Source: Candidatus Berkiella cookevillensis
Lineage (GTDB): Bacteria; Pseudomonadota; Gammaproteobacteria; Berkiellales; Berkiellaceae
Reading direction: 5' to 3'
DNA length: 64,000 nt
NCBI RefSeq assembly: GCF_001431315.2
Contig: NZ_LKHV02000001.1
Location: 992,001-1,056,000, forward strand
The position numbers and the translations under genes were made by a program. The notes under the pieces are model-generated. The model saw nothing but the letters and a program-made list of their open reading frames with translations, did not search any database and was not told the DNA's origin. Positions 1 to 10,031 of this stretch are shown piece after piece; positions within the stretch are counted from its first letter, which is position 1, and the number at the start of each line of letters is the position of its first letter.

Positions 1-760
1 AAATACAGAATGTGCCGTTATCAATAGCGATGATTCCCTCTCATATCCGCCGTTATGCAAGCACAAAGCACCGACCTTCTTAGAATTTAGCAAAGATAGT
101 AATAAGCAAGTGGACTTTAGTCTTCTAGAAGAGGCGGGGGAGCGATATCTGTGCTTTAAGACAGATCGCCTTTTAAATGTAAAAGAAATGCAATTAATGG
201 GCGAGCATAATCAAGTCAATGCACTGGCTGCATTGGCCTTAGGCTTTGCCGCTGATTTATCTTTAGATGCAATGGTACGAACATTACGGTCTTTTTCTGG
301 ACTTGAGCATCGTTGCCAAACTGTGGCTGTTAAGCAAAACATCCGATGGATTAATGATTCGAAAGGCACGAATGTAGGTGCAAGCCTTGCTGCCTTATTA
401 GGATTAGGAAGCGTTTTGAAATCCCCACCAGAAAGTCATTCAGATAGCAAAATCATTTTATTATTAGGCGGACAAGGTAAAGGGCAAGCCTTTGGTGAGC
501 TTATTGCGCCAGTGAAAGCGTATTGTCGTGCTGTGATCACTATGGGTGAAAACTCAGACCAGCTATATAATCTTTTCAAGGCTCACACTACTGTTTCACA
601 AGCAATGGGCATGCAAGATGCGGTAGACTTAGCAAGACAGCATGCGCAAGAAAGAGATATTGTTTTATTATCACCTGCCTGCGCTAGCCTTGATCAATAC
701 CAAAATTTTGAGCATCGAGGTAAGTGCTTTATAGAAGCCGTGTCTAAGCTTACATTGTAA
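1..760 (+). CDS. murD: UDP-N-acetylmuramoylalanine--D-glutamate ligase (MurD), 5' truncated
   Basis: The frame is open from base 2, so the gene enters from the left edge and only the last 253 codons are present. MurD adds D-glutamate to UDP-MurNAc-L-Ala in the cytoplasm, the second amino-acid step of peptidoglycan precursor synthesis. Visible Mur-ligase signatures are GEHNQVNALAALAL (substrate and adenine-binding region), INDSKGTNVGA at the start of the C-terminal domain, LLLGGQGKGQAF, and the MurD ending LLSPACASLDQYQNFEHRG. ftsW starts 17 bp downstream, as in the canonical division and cell wall (dcw) cluster. The assignment is secure; the N-terminal domain lies outside the window. Confidence 0.96.
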   Translation, partial: NTECAVINSDDSLSYPPLCKHKAPTFLEFSKDSNKQVDFSLLEEAGERYLCFKTDRLLNVKEMQLMGEHNQVNALAALALGFAADLSLDAMVRTLRSFSGLEHRCQTVAVKQNIRWINDSKGTNVGASLAALLGLGSVLKSPPESHSDSKIILLLGGQGKGQAFGELIAPVKAYCRAVITMGENSDQLYNLFKAHTTVSQAMGMQDAVDLARQHAQERDIVLLSPACASLDQYQNFEHRGKCFIEAVSKLTL

Positions 761-776
761 TCGCCTAGGGATAGTC

Positions 777-1952
777 ATGAAAAATTCAAAAATAATTCAA
801 AAAGCTAAGGTTGACTATTGGTTATTGGTTGCTGTGGCATCTTTATTATTATTAGGGCTTACCATGGTAACTTCAGCATCCATCGGGATTGCAGAGAAAA
901 GCTTAGGTAAACCTTTTTATTATTCATTCCATCAAGCAGTGTATGCGCTCTTTGGTATTATAGGCGCATTCATTGTCTATTCCATACCCATCAAAATTTG
1001 GTTTCGATTTGCTGTCCCTATTTTAATTGCATGTATTTTATCTTTAATCGTCGTTCTTATTCCCGGTGTAGGTAAAGAAGTAAATGGCAGTATACGTTGG
1101 ATTAATCTAGGTTTTGTTTCTATTCAATTTTCTGAGTTTGTAAAACTTGGCATCATTGTTTACTTCTCAAGCTATATTGTGCGTTATCAAGCAGATTTAC
1201 GACATAAAGTCTCAACCTTTATTCGACCACTCATTCTAATTGGCTTTATCTGTGGACTTTTAATTTTAGAGCCTGACTTTGGAACTTCAGTCGTTATTTT
1301 GGCAACGGTCTTTTCTCTGTTGTTTTTGGCGGGGGTACCGCTTTGGCAGTTTTTCATTTTGATGCTTATTGTGGGTACCATGTTGGGGTTGATTGCAGTC
1401 GCTGCGCCTTACAGAATTGAGCGATTAACTTCTTTCTTAGATCCCTGGTCAAATCAATTTGATTCTGGTTACCAACTTACTCAGGCGTTGATTGCCTTTG
1501 GTCGGGGTGAGTGGTTTGGCATTGGTTTAGGTGGCAGTATTCAAAAGCTGTTTTATCTTCCTGAAGCGCATACAGACTTTGTCTTTGCTGTTTTAGCTGA
1601 GGAACTTGGTTTAGTGGGGGCTGTAGGTACTTTATCTTTATATGTGCTCCTTGTGTATCGTGGTATGATAGTGGGTTTGCAAGCCGAAAAAAGGGAAGAT
1701 AGGTTTGCTGCCTTTATTTGTTATGGCATTAGTTTATGGGTTGGTTTACAAACATTGATTAATGTAGGGGTAAATACAGGTATGTTGCCAACAAAAGGCT
1801 TAACCTTACCCTTTATTAGTTATGGCGGTAATAGTTTATTTGTTATGTGCGTTGCCATGGGCTTTTTGTTTAGAACTGACTTTGAGAATCGAGTTACGCA
1901 CAAGGGCTATAGCTTTTTAGCCAATATGAATGGAAAAAGAGTGCAAGCATAA
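777..1952 (+). CDS. ftsW: Peptidoglycan glycosyltransferase FtsW
   Basis: SEDS-family glycosyltransferase that polymerises lipid II at the division septum together with FtsI. The 391-residue protein has about ten hydrophobic segments. The family signature near the C-terminus, GLTLPFISYGGNSLFV, is intact, as is the region around LDPWSNQFDSGYQLTQALIA. The start ATG follows an AGGGA Shine-Dalgarno around 767. It lies 17 bp after murD and 25 bp before murG, as in other gammaproteobacterial dcw clusters. The length is normal for the family and no defects were seen. Confidence 0.97.
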   Translation: MKNSKIIQKAKVDYWLLVAVASLLLLGLTMVTSASIGIAEKSLGKPFYYSFHQAVYALFGIIGAFIVYSIPIKIWFRFAVPILIACILSLIVVLIPGVGKEVNGSIRWINLGFVSIQFSEFVKLGIIVYFSSYIVRYQADLRHKVSTFIRPLILIGFICGLLILEPDFGTSVVILATVFSLLFLAGVPLWQFFILMLIVGTMLGLIAVAAPYRIERLTSFLDPWSNQFDSGYQLTQALIAFGRGEWFGIGLGGSIQKLFYLPEAHTDFVFAVLAEELGLVGAVGTLSLYVLLVYRGMIVGLQAEKREDRFAAFICYGISLWVGLQTLINVGVNTGMLPTKGLTLPFISYGGNSLFVMCVAMGFLFRTDFENRVTHKGYSFLANMNGKRVQA

Positions 1953-1977
1953 TCAACCTTTATGATCTAAGTTTCTT

Positions 1978-3087
1978 ATGGTTACAAAGCAAAAGACAAT
2001 TTTAATCGTTGCTGGCGGTACAGGGGGGCATGTCATGCCTGCTTTAGCCGTTGCTGAATATTTCATTGAACAAGGGATTGCCGTACATTGGTTAGGTACA
2101 AAGCAAGGCATTGAATATAAAGTTGTTAACAAAAAAAATATTCCTATTTCTTATCTTCATATCTCAGGTTTAAGAGGGAAGGGCATATTACAGAAATTGT
2201 TAGGGCCTATTAAAATTGCTATTGCTTGTTTTGAAGCAGCGCGTATTTTAATCCGAGTAAAGCCTAATATGGTATTGACCATGGGAGGCTATGTGTCTGG
2301 GCCTGCAGGCTTGGCGGCTTGGATGCTTCGATTTCCACTTGTGATCCATGAGCAAAATGCAATTGCGGGTTGGACAAATAAAATCTTATCGCGTTTTGCT
2401 AAAAAAGTATTATTGGCTTATCCCGATACTTTAGAGCATGCGAACCATAAGGCTGTTGTGACGGGTAATCCCTTAAGAAAGGATTTCACTCAAATCTCTG
2501 TTCAATCTTCTATTCAGCATATGGTGCAAAAATCAGAAGAACCTGCAAAAAGCCTTAAAATTCATATTTTAGTATTAGGTGGTTCATTGGGCGCTCAAAA
2601 ACTCAACCAGATGCTGCCCGCCACGCTATGCTTATTGGATAATCCCGCTGAGTATGAAATTCAGCATCAAACGGGAGATAAGCATTTAGACTCAACAATG
2701 GCTTTATATGAGCAACAAGGTATAAAAGCAAAACTTACCACTTTTGTAGAAGATATGGTAAGTGCTTATTTATGGGCGGACATTGTCATTTGTCGTGCGG
2801 GTGCATTGACGGTTGCGGAGGTTGCACAGTTAGGTAAAGCTTGTATCTTTGTGCCTTATCCTTATGCTGTTGATGATCATCAAAAATTTAATGCTAAATA
2901 TTTAAGTGATCAAGGTGGAGCACTATTGATACCTGAAAATAAGTTAACGCCACAGACGCTCCTAGAGGCGTTACTGACCTTGAGTGATCCTAATAGACGT
3001 AACCAAATGGCAGAGATTGCCAAAAATCTAGCGAAGCCAATGGCGACGGTTAAAGTGGCAAATGAGTGTTTGACCGTTGCCTTATAA
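1978..3087 (+). CDS. murG: UDP-GlcNAc--lipid I GlcNAc transferase (MurG)
   Basis: GT-B glycosyltransferase at the inner face of the cytoplasmic membrane that converts lipid I into lipid II. The N-terminal glycine-rich loop GGTGGHVMPALAVAEYF, the hydrophobic patch that contacts the membrane, the second G-loop LGGSLGAQKLNQ, and the UDP-GlcNAc pocket with CRAGALTVAE are all present. At 369 residues it is family-typical. It sits between ftsW and murC in the normal order, with about 50 bp of AT-rich spacer to murC. Confidence 0.97.
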   Translation: MVTKQKTILIVAGGTGGHVMPALAVAEYFIEQGIAVHWLGTKQGIEYKVVNKKNIPISYLHISGLRGKGILQKLLGPIKIAIACFEAARILIRVKPNMVLTMGGYVSGPAGLAAWMLRFPLVIHEQNAIAGWTNKILSRFAKKVLLAYPDTLEHANHKAVVTGNPLRKDFTQISVQSSIQHMVQKSEEPAKSLKIHILVLGGSLGAQKLNQMLPATLCLLDNPAEYEIQHQTGDKHLDSTMALYEQQGIKAKLTTFVEDMVSAYLWADIVICRAGALTVAEVAQLGKACIFVPYPYAVDDHQKFNAKYLSDQGGALLIPENKLTPQTLLEALLTLSDPNRRNQMAEIAKNLAKPMATVKVANECLTVAL

Positions 3088-3139
3088 TTAAACGTATTTC
3101 TATTTTTACTACTATCTATATTTAAAAACGGAGTCATGA

Positions 3140-4564
3140 ATGAATCCTGGTTTGAAAACCCCTGGCATGAGAAGAATTAAAAATATTCACTTTGTTGGTG
3201 TTGGTGGCGTTGGCATGGCGGGTATTGCAGAAGTGTTGTTGACGCAGGGTTATTCTGTTTCTGGTTCTGATATTGCGAACAATGCTTTAACGGAGCGCTT
3301 GAAATCATTGGGCGCAGAGATTCAATTGGGGCATCGCGAAGAAAATGTGCAAAATAGGGATGTGGTTGTCGTTTCGAGTGCGGTAAATTCAGAGAATATT
3401 GAAATCAAGACTGCACATCAATTAAGAATACCTGTTGTTCCTCGTGCCTTGATGCTCGGTGAGCTTATGCGTTTTCATTATGGTATTGCGATTGCGGGTT
3501 CGCATGGTAAGACCACGACAACCAGTTTGATATCTAGTATTTTTGCTGAAGCGAATTTAGATCCCACCTTTGTGATTGGTGGTAAATTAAACAGTGCAGG
3601 AAGTAATGCTCGATTAGGTGATAGCCGTTATTTTATTGCAGAAGCAGATGAAAGTGATGCATCTTTTTTGCATCTAAATCCAATGATTTCTATTGTAACC
3701 AATATTGATAATGATCATTTGGCAACTTATCAAAATGATTTTGAAAATTTAAAGAGTACCTTTATTAATTTTTTACATAACTTGCCTTTTTATGGTTTAG
3801 CGGTTTTATGTATTGACTGCCCTGTTGTGCACTCTTTATTACCTCGAGTGAGCAGACCTTATATTACTTATGGGTTTCATCCTGACGCTGATATCCGAGC
3901 CATTGAATTTAAACAAACAGGCACAAAAACAAAATTTAAAATACAGATTAAAGAAGATAATGAAATTATCGAGTTAAATTTAAACTTACCTGGACAGCAC
4001 AATGTAAGAAATGCTTTAGCTGCCTTTGCTGTTGCACGAGAAGAAGGCGTGCCTTTAGAAGCCATTGCAAGAGGTATGGAAAATTTTGCAGGGATTGGTC
4101 GACGTTTTCAATTACATGGAGAGATCGCTTTTGATAAGCAAACTGCAATACTTGTTGATGACTATGGGCATCACCCACAGGAGATTCTCTCAACCATTCA
4201 AGCAGCACGGTTGGCATGGCCCCAGAAGAGATTGCTCATGGTATTTCAGCCTCATCGCTTTACACGTACTAAGCAGCTATTTGATGATTTTGCAGAAGTT
4301 TTATCGGAAGTAGATGTTCTGTGTTTAATGGAAGTGTATTCAGCAGGTGAAGCACCTATTCCGAATGCAGATGGTCGTGCGCTTTCTCATGCGATTAGGC
4401 AAAGAAAGAGTGTTGAGCCTATTTTCATTTCTCAACCTGAGAAATTATCAGAAATATTAAATGATGTCGTTGGTGCAAATGATGTTATTTTGATGCAAGG
4501 CGCGGGTAATATTGGTGCAATGGCCGTAAGTTTGGCACAAAAAACAGCCAAAGAAGGCATTTAG
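3140..4564 (+). CDS. murC: UDP-N-acetylmuramate--L-alanine ligase (MurC)
   Basis: ATP-dependent ligase that attaches L-alanine to UDP-MurNAc, the first peptide step of the precursor. The Rossmann loop [17 protein letters not shown], the P-loop [12 protein letters not shown], the [11 protein letters not shown] motif and the C-terminal [10 protein letters not shown] motif are all visible. The chosen ATG follows GGAG at 3130-3133. An alternative internal ATG at 3167 (MRRIKN) would remove nine residues, and its distance from the GGAG favours the upstream start. Length of 474 is normal. murB begins 3 bp after the stop. Confidence 0.97.
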   Translation: MNPGLKTPGMRRIKNIHFVGVGGVGMAGIAEVLLTQGYSVSGSDIANNALTERLKSLGAEIQLGHREENVQNRDVVVVSSAVNSENIEIKTAHQLRIPVVPRALMLGELMRFHYGIAIAGSHGKTTTTSLISSIFAEANLDPTFVIGGKLNSAGSNARLGDSRYFIAEADESDASFLHLNPMISIVTNIDNDHLATYQNDFENLKSTFINFLHNLPFYGLAVLCIDCPVVHSLLPRVSRPYITYGFHPDADIRAIEFKQTGTKTKFKIQIKEDNEIIELNLNLPGQHNVRNALAAFAVAREEGVPLEAIARGMENFAGIGRRFQLHGEIAFDKQTAILVDDYGHHPQEILSTIQAARLAWPQKRLLMVFQPHRFTRTKQLFDDFAEVLSEVDVLCLMEVYSAGEAPIPNADGRALSHAIRQRKSVEPIFISQPEKLSEILNDVVGANDVILMQGAGNIGAMAVSLAQKTAKEGI

Positions 4565-4567
4565 AAA

Positions 4568-5521
4568 ATGTCTAAAGGTGCAAGCGCAGAAGAATCTTTA
4601 CACGCACACGTTATTTTTGAGAGAAAAATCTTTCCTCTGGCTGCAATGACAAGTTGGCATATTGGGGGGGCGGCTGAAGTGCTTATTCAGCCTACAGAGG
4701 GTGCTCAATTGTCTCACTACCTTAAAGCTTTGCCTGCCGAAACACCCCTCTCTTGGTTAGGCTTAGGTAGTAATGTACTGATTCGAGATCAAGGCGTAGA
4801 AGGCGTGGTTATTTGTACACGCTCTTTGACGACACTTGCCTTACAAGAAGATGGCAGTATTTATGCCGATGCAGGTGTAACTTGCGCTAAGTTTGCGCGT
4901 TTTTGTTGTAAGCATGGATTTGAGGATGGGGCGTTTTTTGCAGGTATTCCTGGCACCATCGGCGGCGCTTTGGCTATGAATGCTGGTGCTTTTGGGGGTG
5001 AAACATGGGAATGGGTTCAAGCAGTGCGTATCATTACACAAAAAGGTGATATTCTACAAAGAACACCTAATGATTATGCTATTGCTTATCGTTCCGTGAG
5101 CAAACAAAATAGTTCAATGAAAGATTTAGATAAAGAAGCTTTTTTGGGTGCGTTTTTTAGATTTCCGCATAAACTATCTATGAATGGTTTGGAAAAAATC
5201 AAAGTACTTTTAAGACAGCGTGCCCAAACTCAACCCATTGGCACCTTGAATTGTGGCTCTGTGTATCGTAATCCAGAGAAAGAATTTGCCGCTAAACTCA
5301 TAGAAAGCTGTGGATTGAAAGGCTTTAGAATAGGCGGTGCTGCTGTTTCAGAAAAACATGCAAATTTTATTATTAACGAAAATAATGCAAGTTCGGATGA
5401 TATTGAACAATTAATGATAGAAGTTGAGAAGACAGTGTATCTAAAATATCAAATCAAATTGGAAAAAGAAGTGAGAATAATTGGTAAATCAGATCTATTT
5501 GCTAAGACAAGGAGTGTTTAA
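4568..5521 (+). CDS. murB: UDP-N-acetylenolpyruvoylglucosamine reductase (MurB)
   Basis: FAD enzyme that reduces UDP-GlcNAc-enolpyruvate to UDP-MurNAc with NADPH. FAD-binding motifs LGLGSNVLIRDQGVEGVVI and AGIPGTIGGALAMNAGAFGG are intact, as are the NCGSVYRNPE and SEKHANFIINE motifs, the latter near the catalytic glutamate region. At 317 residues it is shorter than the E. coli type and fits the more compact MurB form. It starts 3 bp after murC and ends 2 bp before ddl, so translational coupling through murC-murB-ddl is likely. Confidence 0.96.
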   Translation: MSKGASAEESLHAHVIFERKIFPLAAMTSWHIGGAAEVLIQPTEGAQLSHYLKALPAETPLSWLGLGSNVLIRDQGVEGVVICTRSLTTLALQEDGSIYADAGVTCAKFARFCCKHGFEDGAFFAGIPGTIGGALAMNAGAFGGETWEWVQAVRIITQKGDILQRTPNDYAIAYRSVSKQNSSMKDLDKEAFLGAFFRFPHKLSMNGLEKIKVLLRQRAQTQPIGTLNCGSVYRNPEKEFAAKLIESCGLKGFRIGGAAVSEKHANFIINENNASSDDIEQLMIEVEKTVYLKYQIKLEKEVRIIGKSDLFAKTRSV

Positions 5522-5523
5522 CC

Positions 5524-6573
5524 ATGACTAAAACGATAAGCAAAGCGCAAGGTTTGGTACAAAATGTAAAAGAATTTATGGATAAACCTTCTACACAAGC
5601 ATTGGGTATGCAGTCTGCCAGAAAGCAGGATGTGCGAAGATATGGGAAAGTAGCCGTTATTTTTGGTGGGCGCTCTTCTGAACGAAAGATATCACTTGAA
5701 AGTGGTAATGCTTGTTTAGAATCCTTACTAAGAAGCGGTGTTGATGCGCATCCTATTGATCCAGATGATGATTTAGCGATTAATCTCAGATTAGGTAAAT
5801 TTGATAGAGCCTTTATTATGCTTCATGGCAAAGAAGGTGAGGATGGGATTGTACAAGGTACACTCCAAATGATGGGCTTACCCTTCACAGGCAGTGGTGT
5901 TGCTGCTTCTGCGCTTGCAATGAATAAATCGCGTGCCAAACTTGTGATGCATGGCTTAGATGTGCCAACCCCCGTATTTGGTGTCGCTTATTCTTTGGAA
6001 CAAGCAAATATTTTGGCTAAAAAAATTGGTTTGCCTGTTTCTGTTAAGCCGGTAAATGAAGGTTCTAGCATTGGTGTAACGCGTGTAGAGGATATGGCGC
6101 AACTTGCAAATGCCTATGCACGTGCAGCTATTTATGGCGAAGTGATGATTGAGCAATGGATAGATGGCGCCGATTTCTTTGTCAGCGTGCTGGGAGATCA
6201 GGTGCTGCCTGCGGTTAAAGTGAAGCCCGCTAATGGATTTTATGACTATAACGCTAAATATGAATCTAATAAAACACAGTATTTATGTCCACCGCCGATT
6301 AGCAAAGAGCAAGAAAGTGAATTAGCCGATATTTCTTATCGTGCCTTTAAAGCATTAGGCTGCGAGGGGTGGGGACGCGTTGATTTGGTTCAAGACAAAG
6401 AGGGTAATTTCTGGGTTTTGGAAGTCAATACGATCCCAGGCATGACTTCACATAGCCTTGTTCCTATGTCTGCGCTTGCGCAGGGTATGTCCTTTGATGA
6501 TTTGGTTATGGCAATATTGGCAGCAACCTTAAATGAGAACCAAATGTCAGTGGGTAATCTTGCTCAATTATAA
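5524..6573 (+). CDS. ddl: D-alanine--D-alanine ligase (Ddl) with an N-terminal extension
   Basis: ATP-grasp ligase that makes the D-Ala-D-Ala dipeptide for the pentapeptide stem. Signatures: FGGRSSERKISLESG near residue 48, LHGKEGEDGIVQG, and the ATP-grasp C-terminal motif EVNTIPGMTSHSLVP. The 349-residue protein has about 40 residues before the FGG motif, whereas E. coli DdlB begins almost directly with it. The extension is rich in K/Q and reads MTKTISKAQGLVQNVKEFMD at its start. The start 2 bp after murB is the natural coupled start, so the extension is probably real, but a later start is possible. Confidence 0.96.
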   Translation: MTKTISKAQGLVQNVKEFMDKPSTQALGMQSARKQDVRRYGKVAVIFGGRSSERKISLESGNACLESLLRSGVDAHPIDPDDDLAINLRLGKFDRAFIMLHGKEGEDGIVQGTLQMMGLPFTGSGVAASALAMNKSRAKLVMHGLDVPTPVFGVAYSLEQANILAKKIGLPVSVKPVNEGSSIGVTRVEDMAQLANAYARAAIYGEVMIEQWIDGADFFVSVLGDQVLPAVKVKPANGFYDYNAKYESNKTQYLCPPPISKEQESELADISYRAFKALGCEGWGRVDLVQDKEGNFWVLEVNTIPGMTSHSLVPMSALAQGMSFDDLVMAILAATLNENQMSVGNLAQL

Positions 6574-7384
6574 TTATATTTTTAGAAGACCGTCTTTAAA
6601 CGGTGGGTTAGCTCAAAAACACCAGGCAACGACGCGTTCTAACGTGAGAGCTACCGCGACCAAGCGCTCCTGGAAGCAGAAATTTTTTATTTTTGCTTTT
6701 ATTTGCGCTTTTTTTGCACTTCTAAATACAGGATATTGGTTTTTTCAAACAGATCGATTTCCCATTCAACGCGTTAAACTGATCGGCGACATGGCGCATG
6801 TATCTCATCAAACGCTCCAGTCTGTTATTACACCTCATATCCAAGCAGGATTTTTTTCTGTGAATGTTTCAAAGTTGCAAAAAGAATTGCTATTATTGCC
6901 GTGGATTAAGCGCGCGGATGTTCGGAGGGTATGGCCTGGTCAATTGGTTGTCCATCTTTCTGAGCATGATCCTAAAGCAATTTGGAATGATGAAGCTCTA
7001 ATGAGTCGAGAAGCTATTCTTTTTTCTCCACCATTAACGGATATTCAATCTCTCAACTTACCTAGATTACATGGTCCAGAGGGCAAACACATGCTCGTCT
7101 GGGAACAATATCTTAGTATCGAAGAGAAAATATCCTCATTACATTTACGGATAGTTACATTAGAATTAGCGCATCGTGGCGCATGGCAGTTGCAACTTAG
7201 CAATGGAATTCAGATAAAATTGGGCACACAAGATGTTTTAGTTAGATTACAACGTTTTGTGGACGCTTATCAGAAAGCCTTGAGTCAGGAATCGCGCCCG
7301 ATAGCTTATGTGGACTTAAGATATACAAATGGGATGGCTGTTGGTTGGGCTACTAATACAAAAGTTTCAAATATACGCAAATAA
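6533..7384 (+). CDS. ftsQ: Cell division protein FtsQ
   Basis: Bitopic divisome protein linking FtsB/FtsL to early division proteins. It has a basic cytoplasmic tail, one transmembrane segment (FFIFAFICAFFALLNTGYWF), a POTRA domain beginning FPIQRVKLIGDMAHVS, and the periplasmic beta domain with WIKRADVRRVWPGQL. The open frame starts inside ddl with a 41-bp overlap and no obvious Shine-Dalgarno. In-frame alternatives are TTG at 6560 and GTG at 6644, so the exact N-terminus is uncertain. The identification by domain order and position is firm. Confidence 0.93.
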   Translation: MRTKCQWVILLNYNYIFRRPSLNGGLAQKHQATTRSNVRATATKRSWKQKFFIFAFICAFFALLNTGYWFFQTDRFPIQRVKLIGDMAHVSHQTLQSVITPHIQAGFFSVNVSKLQKELLLLPWIKRADVRRVWPGQLVVHLSEHDPKAIWNDEALMSREAILFSPPLTDIQSLNLPRLHGPEGKHMLVWEQYLSIEEKISSLHLRIVTLELAHRGAWQLQLSNGIQIKLGTQDVLVRLQRFVDAYQKALSQESRPIAYVDLRYTNGMAVGWATNTKVSNIRK

Positions 7385-7400
7385 TTATTATTCATAATTA

Positions 7401-7431
7401 TTGTCATAAATTTGTCTTTTGAGATTATACT
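7401..7431 (+). promoter_or_regulatory. Weak candidate promoter upstream of ftsA
   Basis: The 113-bp gap between ftsQ and ftsA is the longest spacer in the division cluster and is AT-rich. It contains TTGTCA at 7401 and TATACT at 7426 with a long 19-bp spacing, so only the -10-like element is convincing. Secondary promoters ahead of ftsA/ftsZ are common in this cluster in other gammaproteobacteria. This is a suggestion only. Confidence 0.3.
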
Positions 7432-7497
7432 AATTAAGGCTATCCGTGATCTCTAATCGCTCGATCACAAATTGATACACTGGGAGAGAAAAGCTCC

Positions 7498-8733
7498 ATG
7501 TCAAAAAAACCGGACAAGAATTTAATTGTTGGCTTAGATATTGGTACCTCGAAAGTAGTTGCTATTGTAGGTGAAATTACACCTGAAAGTACGGTTGATA
7601 TCATTGGAATCGGATCGCATCCTTCCATTGGTTTAAAAAAAGGGGTTGTTGTAAATATAGAATCCACCGTACATTCTATTCAGCGTGCTATTGAAGAAGC
7701 TGAATTAATGGCGGGTTGCCAGATCCATTCTGTTTATACGGGAATTGCTGGGCAACATATTCGAAGTTTAAATTCACATGGAATTGTAGCGATACGTGAT
7801 CATGAGGTCACTCAAGCAGATGTGGATCGTGTCATTGATGCTGCAAAAGCAGTGCCCATTCCTGCCGATCAAAAAATACTTCACATATTACCGCAGCAAT
7901 TTATTATAGATACGCAGGACGGTATCAAGGAGCCTGTTGGAATGTCAGGCGTTCGACTTGAAGCTAAAGTACATATGGTGACAGGTAGTGTCAGTGCTGC
8001 GCAAAATATTATCAAATGCGTACGACGTTGTGGCTTGGAAGTAGATGATATTATCCTAGAGCAACTCGCTTCTAGCTATTCTGTTTTAACAGAAGATGAA
8101 AAAGAGTTAGGCGTGTGTATGGTTGATATTGGAGGGGGAACCACTGATATTGCTGTATTTACGCATGGATCGATTCGCCATACAGCGGTTATACCGATTG
8201 CTGGCGATCAAGTAACAAATGATATCGCTGTAGCACTACGCACGCCAACACAAAGTGCTGAAGCTATCAAAATTAAGTATGCTTGCGCGCTTTCTAGGCT
8301 TGCTGAGCCAGATGAAATTATTGAGGTGACAGGGGTTACTGAACGACCTGCTCGCCGATTATCTAAATTAACGCTCGCTGAAGTTGTTGAGCCAAGATAT
8401 GAAGAGTTATTTGCACTCGTTCAATCTGAGCTTAGGCGTCAAGGTTTAGAAGAGTTGTTAGGATCTGGGATTGTAGTGACAGGTGGTAGCGCCAAAATGG
8501 AAGGCGTTGTTGAGTTGGCCGAAGAAATATTCAGAATGCCCGTTCGCTTAGGATTGCCGCGCTATGTAACAGGTTTGGTTGATGTTGTGCGTAACCCGAT
8601 TTATTCTACTGGCGTTGGTTTATTATTGTACGGTCGCCAGCAGCAGCTAGAACGTCAAGTTAACATTGTAACTCGACATGGTGTGAATAATGTTTGGGGT
8701 CGGATGAAGCGGTGGTTCCAAGGCAACTTTTAA
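7498..8733 (+). CDS. ftsA: Cell division protein FtsA
   Basis: Actin-like ATPase that anchors FtsZ filaments to the membrane and recruits late division proteins. Phosphate 1 motif DIGTSKVVAIVGEI near the N-terminus, phosphate 2 motif MVDIGGGTTDIAVF, the adenosine motif VTGGSAKMEG, and a C-terminal amphipathic membrane-targeting helix (VWGRMKRWFQGNF) are present. The start is preceded by GGGAGAG about 10 bp upstream. At 411 residues it matches the family. ftsZ follows 47 bp later. Confidence 0.97.
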   Translation: MSKKPDKNLIVGLDIGTSKVVAIVGEITPESTVDIIGIGSHPSIGLKKGVVVNIESTVHSIQRAIEEAELMAGCQIHSVYTGIAGQHIRSLNSHGIVAIRDHEVTQADVDRVIDAAKAVPIPADQKILHILPQQFIIDTQDGIKEPVGMSGVRLEAKVHMVTGSVSAAQNIIKCVRRCGLEVDDIILEQLASSYSVLTEDEKELGVCMVDIGGGTTDIAVFTHGSIRHTAVIPIAGDQVTNDIAVALRTPTQSAEAIKIKYACALSRLAEPDEIIEVTGVTERPARRLSKLTLAEVVEPRYEELFALVQSELRRQGLEELLGSGIVVTGGSAKMEGVVELAEEIFRMPVRLGLPRYVTGLVDVVRNPIYSTGVGLLLYGRQQQLERQVNIVTRHGVNNVWGRMKRWFQGNF

Positions 8734-8780
8734 AAAATACCACAGTAATAACAAATTAGATTAGTAGGGCCTAAGGAGAA

Positions 8781-9944
8781 ATGATGAGCGAGATGTTTGA
8801 ACTAATGGATAACTATCCACAAAACGCAGTAATCAAAGTCATTGGTGTTGGCGGTGGTGGTGGTAATGCCATTCAGCATATGGTTCAGCAGGAAGTAGAG
8901 GGTGTGGAATTTATCTGCGCTAATACCGATGCTCAAGCTCTCAAGAGTTCTTTAGCCAAAACCGTACTACAACTGGGCTCTGATGTAACAAAGGGCTTGG
9001 GTGCAGGCGCTAATCCCGATGTGGGTCGTCAAGCCGCACTTGAAGACGTTGATCGTATTCGTGATGTATTGGCAGGCGCTGATATGGTTTTCATCACAGC
9101 TGGTATGGGCGGTGGTACTGGTACAGGTGGTGCTCCCGTTGTTGCTGAAATTGCAAAAGAATTAGGTGCTTTAACTGTTGCCGTTGTTACAAGACCCTTT
9201 CCTTTTGAAGGACGTAAACGTGTTTTAGCTGCAGAAGAAGGCATACGTCAATTATCTGCACATGTTGATTCGCTGATTACCATTCCTAACGAGAAATTAT
9301 TAACAGTTTTGGGTAAAGGCGTTACTTTATTAGATGCCTTCCGTGCAGCGAATAATGTTTTATTAGGTGCAGTACAAGGTATTGCAGAGCTGATTACACG
9401 CCCTGGTTTGATCAACGTAGATTTTGCAGACGTGCGCACCGTTATGTCCGAAATGGGCTTAGCAATGATGGGGACTGGCACTGCAACCGGTGAAAACCGT
9501 GCAAGAGAAGCCGCTGACGCTGCTATTTCAAGCCCATTACTCGATGATGTTGATTTATCCGGTGCTAAAGGTGTGTTAGTAAACGTAACAGCAGGTATGG
9601 ACTTATCTATTTCTGAATTTGAAGAAGTAGGTGATGCTGTTAAACACTTTACTTCTGATAACGCTACCGTGATTGTCGGAACCGTTATTGATCCAAGCAT
9701 GCAGGGTGAATTACGTGTTACTTTGGTTGCAACCGGCTTAGGCGGAGAAGAGCGTCGAGGTTCTGAAAGGGAAGCCATTGATAAATCAAGAGAAAATATG
9801 AGAGAGTCTAGGCATCAGCCTGTGCTTAGAAAGCAAAGCAGTCACCCAGCGCATCATTCTTCACAGCGCGTGAAAGAGACTAGCAATGCAAATGAATTGG
9901 ATTACTTGGATATTCCAGCATTTTTAAGACGCCAATCTGATTAA
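8781..9944 (+). CDS. ftsZ: Cell division protein FtsZ
   Basis: Tubulin-like GTPase that forms the Z ring. The GTP-binding signature [17 protein letters not shown], the N-terminal [12 protein letters not shown] loop and the T7-loop region [11 protein letters not shown] are intact. The variable linker (residues about 320-370, rich in R, S, H and Q) is followed by the conserved C-terminal peptide [15 protein letters not shown] that binds FtsA and ZipA. A strong AAGGAG lies 6-7 bp before the start, stronger than for its neighbours, consistent with high FtsZ expression. ATG ATG at the start leaves a one-codon ambiguity. Confidence 0.98.
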   Translation: MMSEMFELMDNYPQNAVIKVIGVGGGGGNAIQHMVQQEVEGVEFICANTDAQALKSSLAKTVLQLGSDVTKGLGAGANPDVGRQAALEDVDRIRDVLAGADMVFITAGMGGGTGTGGAPVVAEIAKELGALTVAVVTRPFPFEGRKRVLAAEEGIRQLSAHVDSLITIPNEKLLTVLGKGVTLLDAFRAANNVLLGAVQGIAELITRPGLINVDFADVRTVMSEMGLAMMGTGTATGENRAREAADAAISSPLLDDVDLSGAKGVLVNVTAGMDLSISEFEEVGDAVKHFTSDNATVIVGTVIDPSMQGELRVTLVATGLGGEERRGSEREAIDKSRENMRESRHQPVLRKQSSHPAHHSSQRVKETSNANELDYLDIPAFLRRQSD

Positions 9945-10031
9945 AATGAGCGGAAATTGATCTAAATCGTGGTATCATTCGGTTCTCAAAATTTTCGCGA
10001 TTAATTTGGCTGGTGCTAAGGGCTCAGAACG

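Noticed and set aside
9248-9778. 176-residue open frame antisense to ftsZ
   Set aside because: Composition is that of an antisense shadow of a conserved gene (S/T/P-rich, no ribosome-binding site), and ftsZ on the plus strand is certain.
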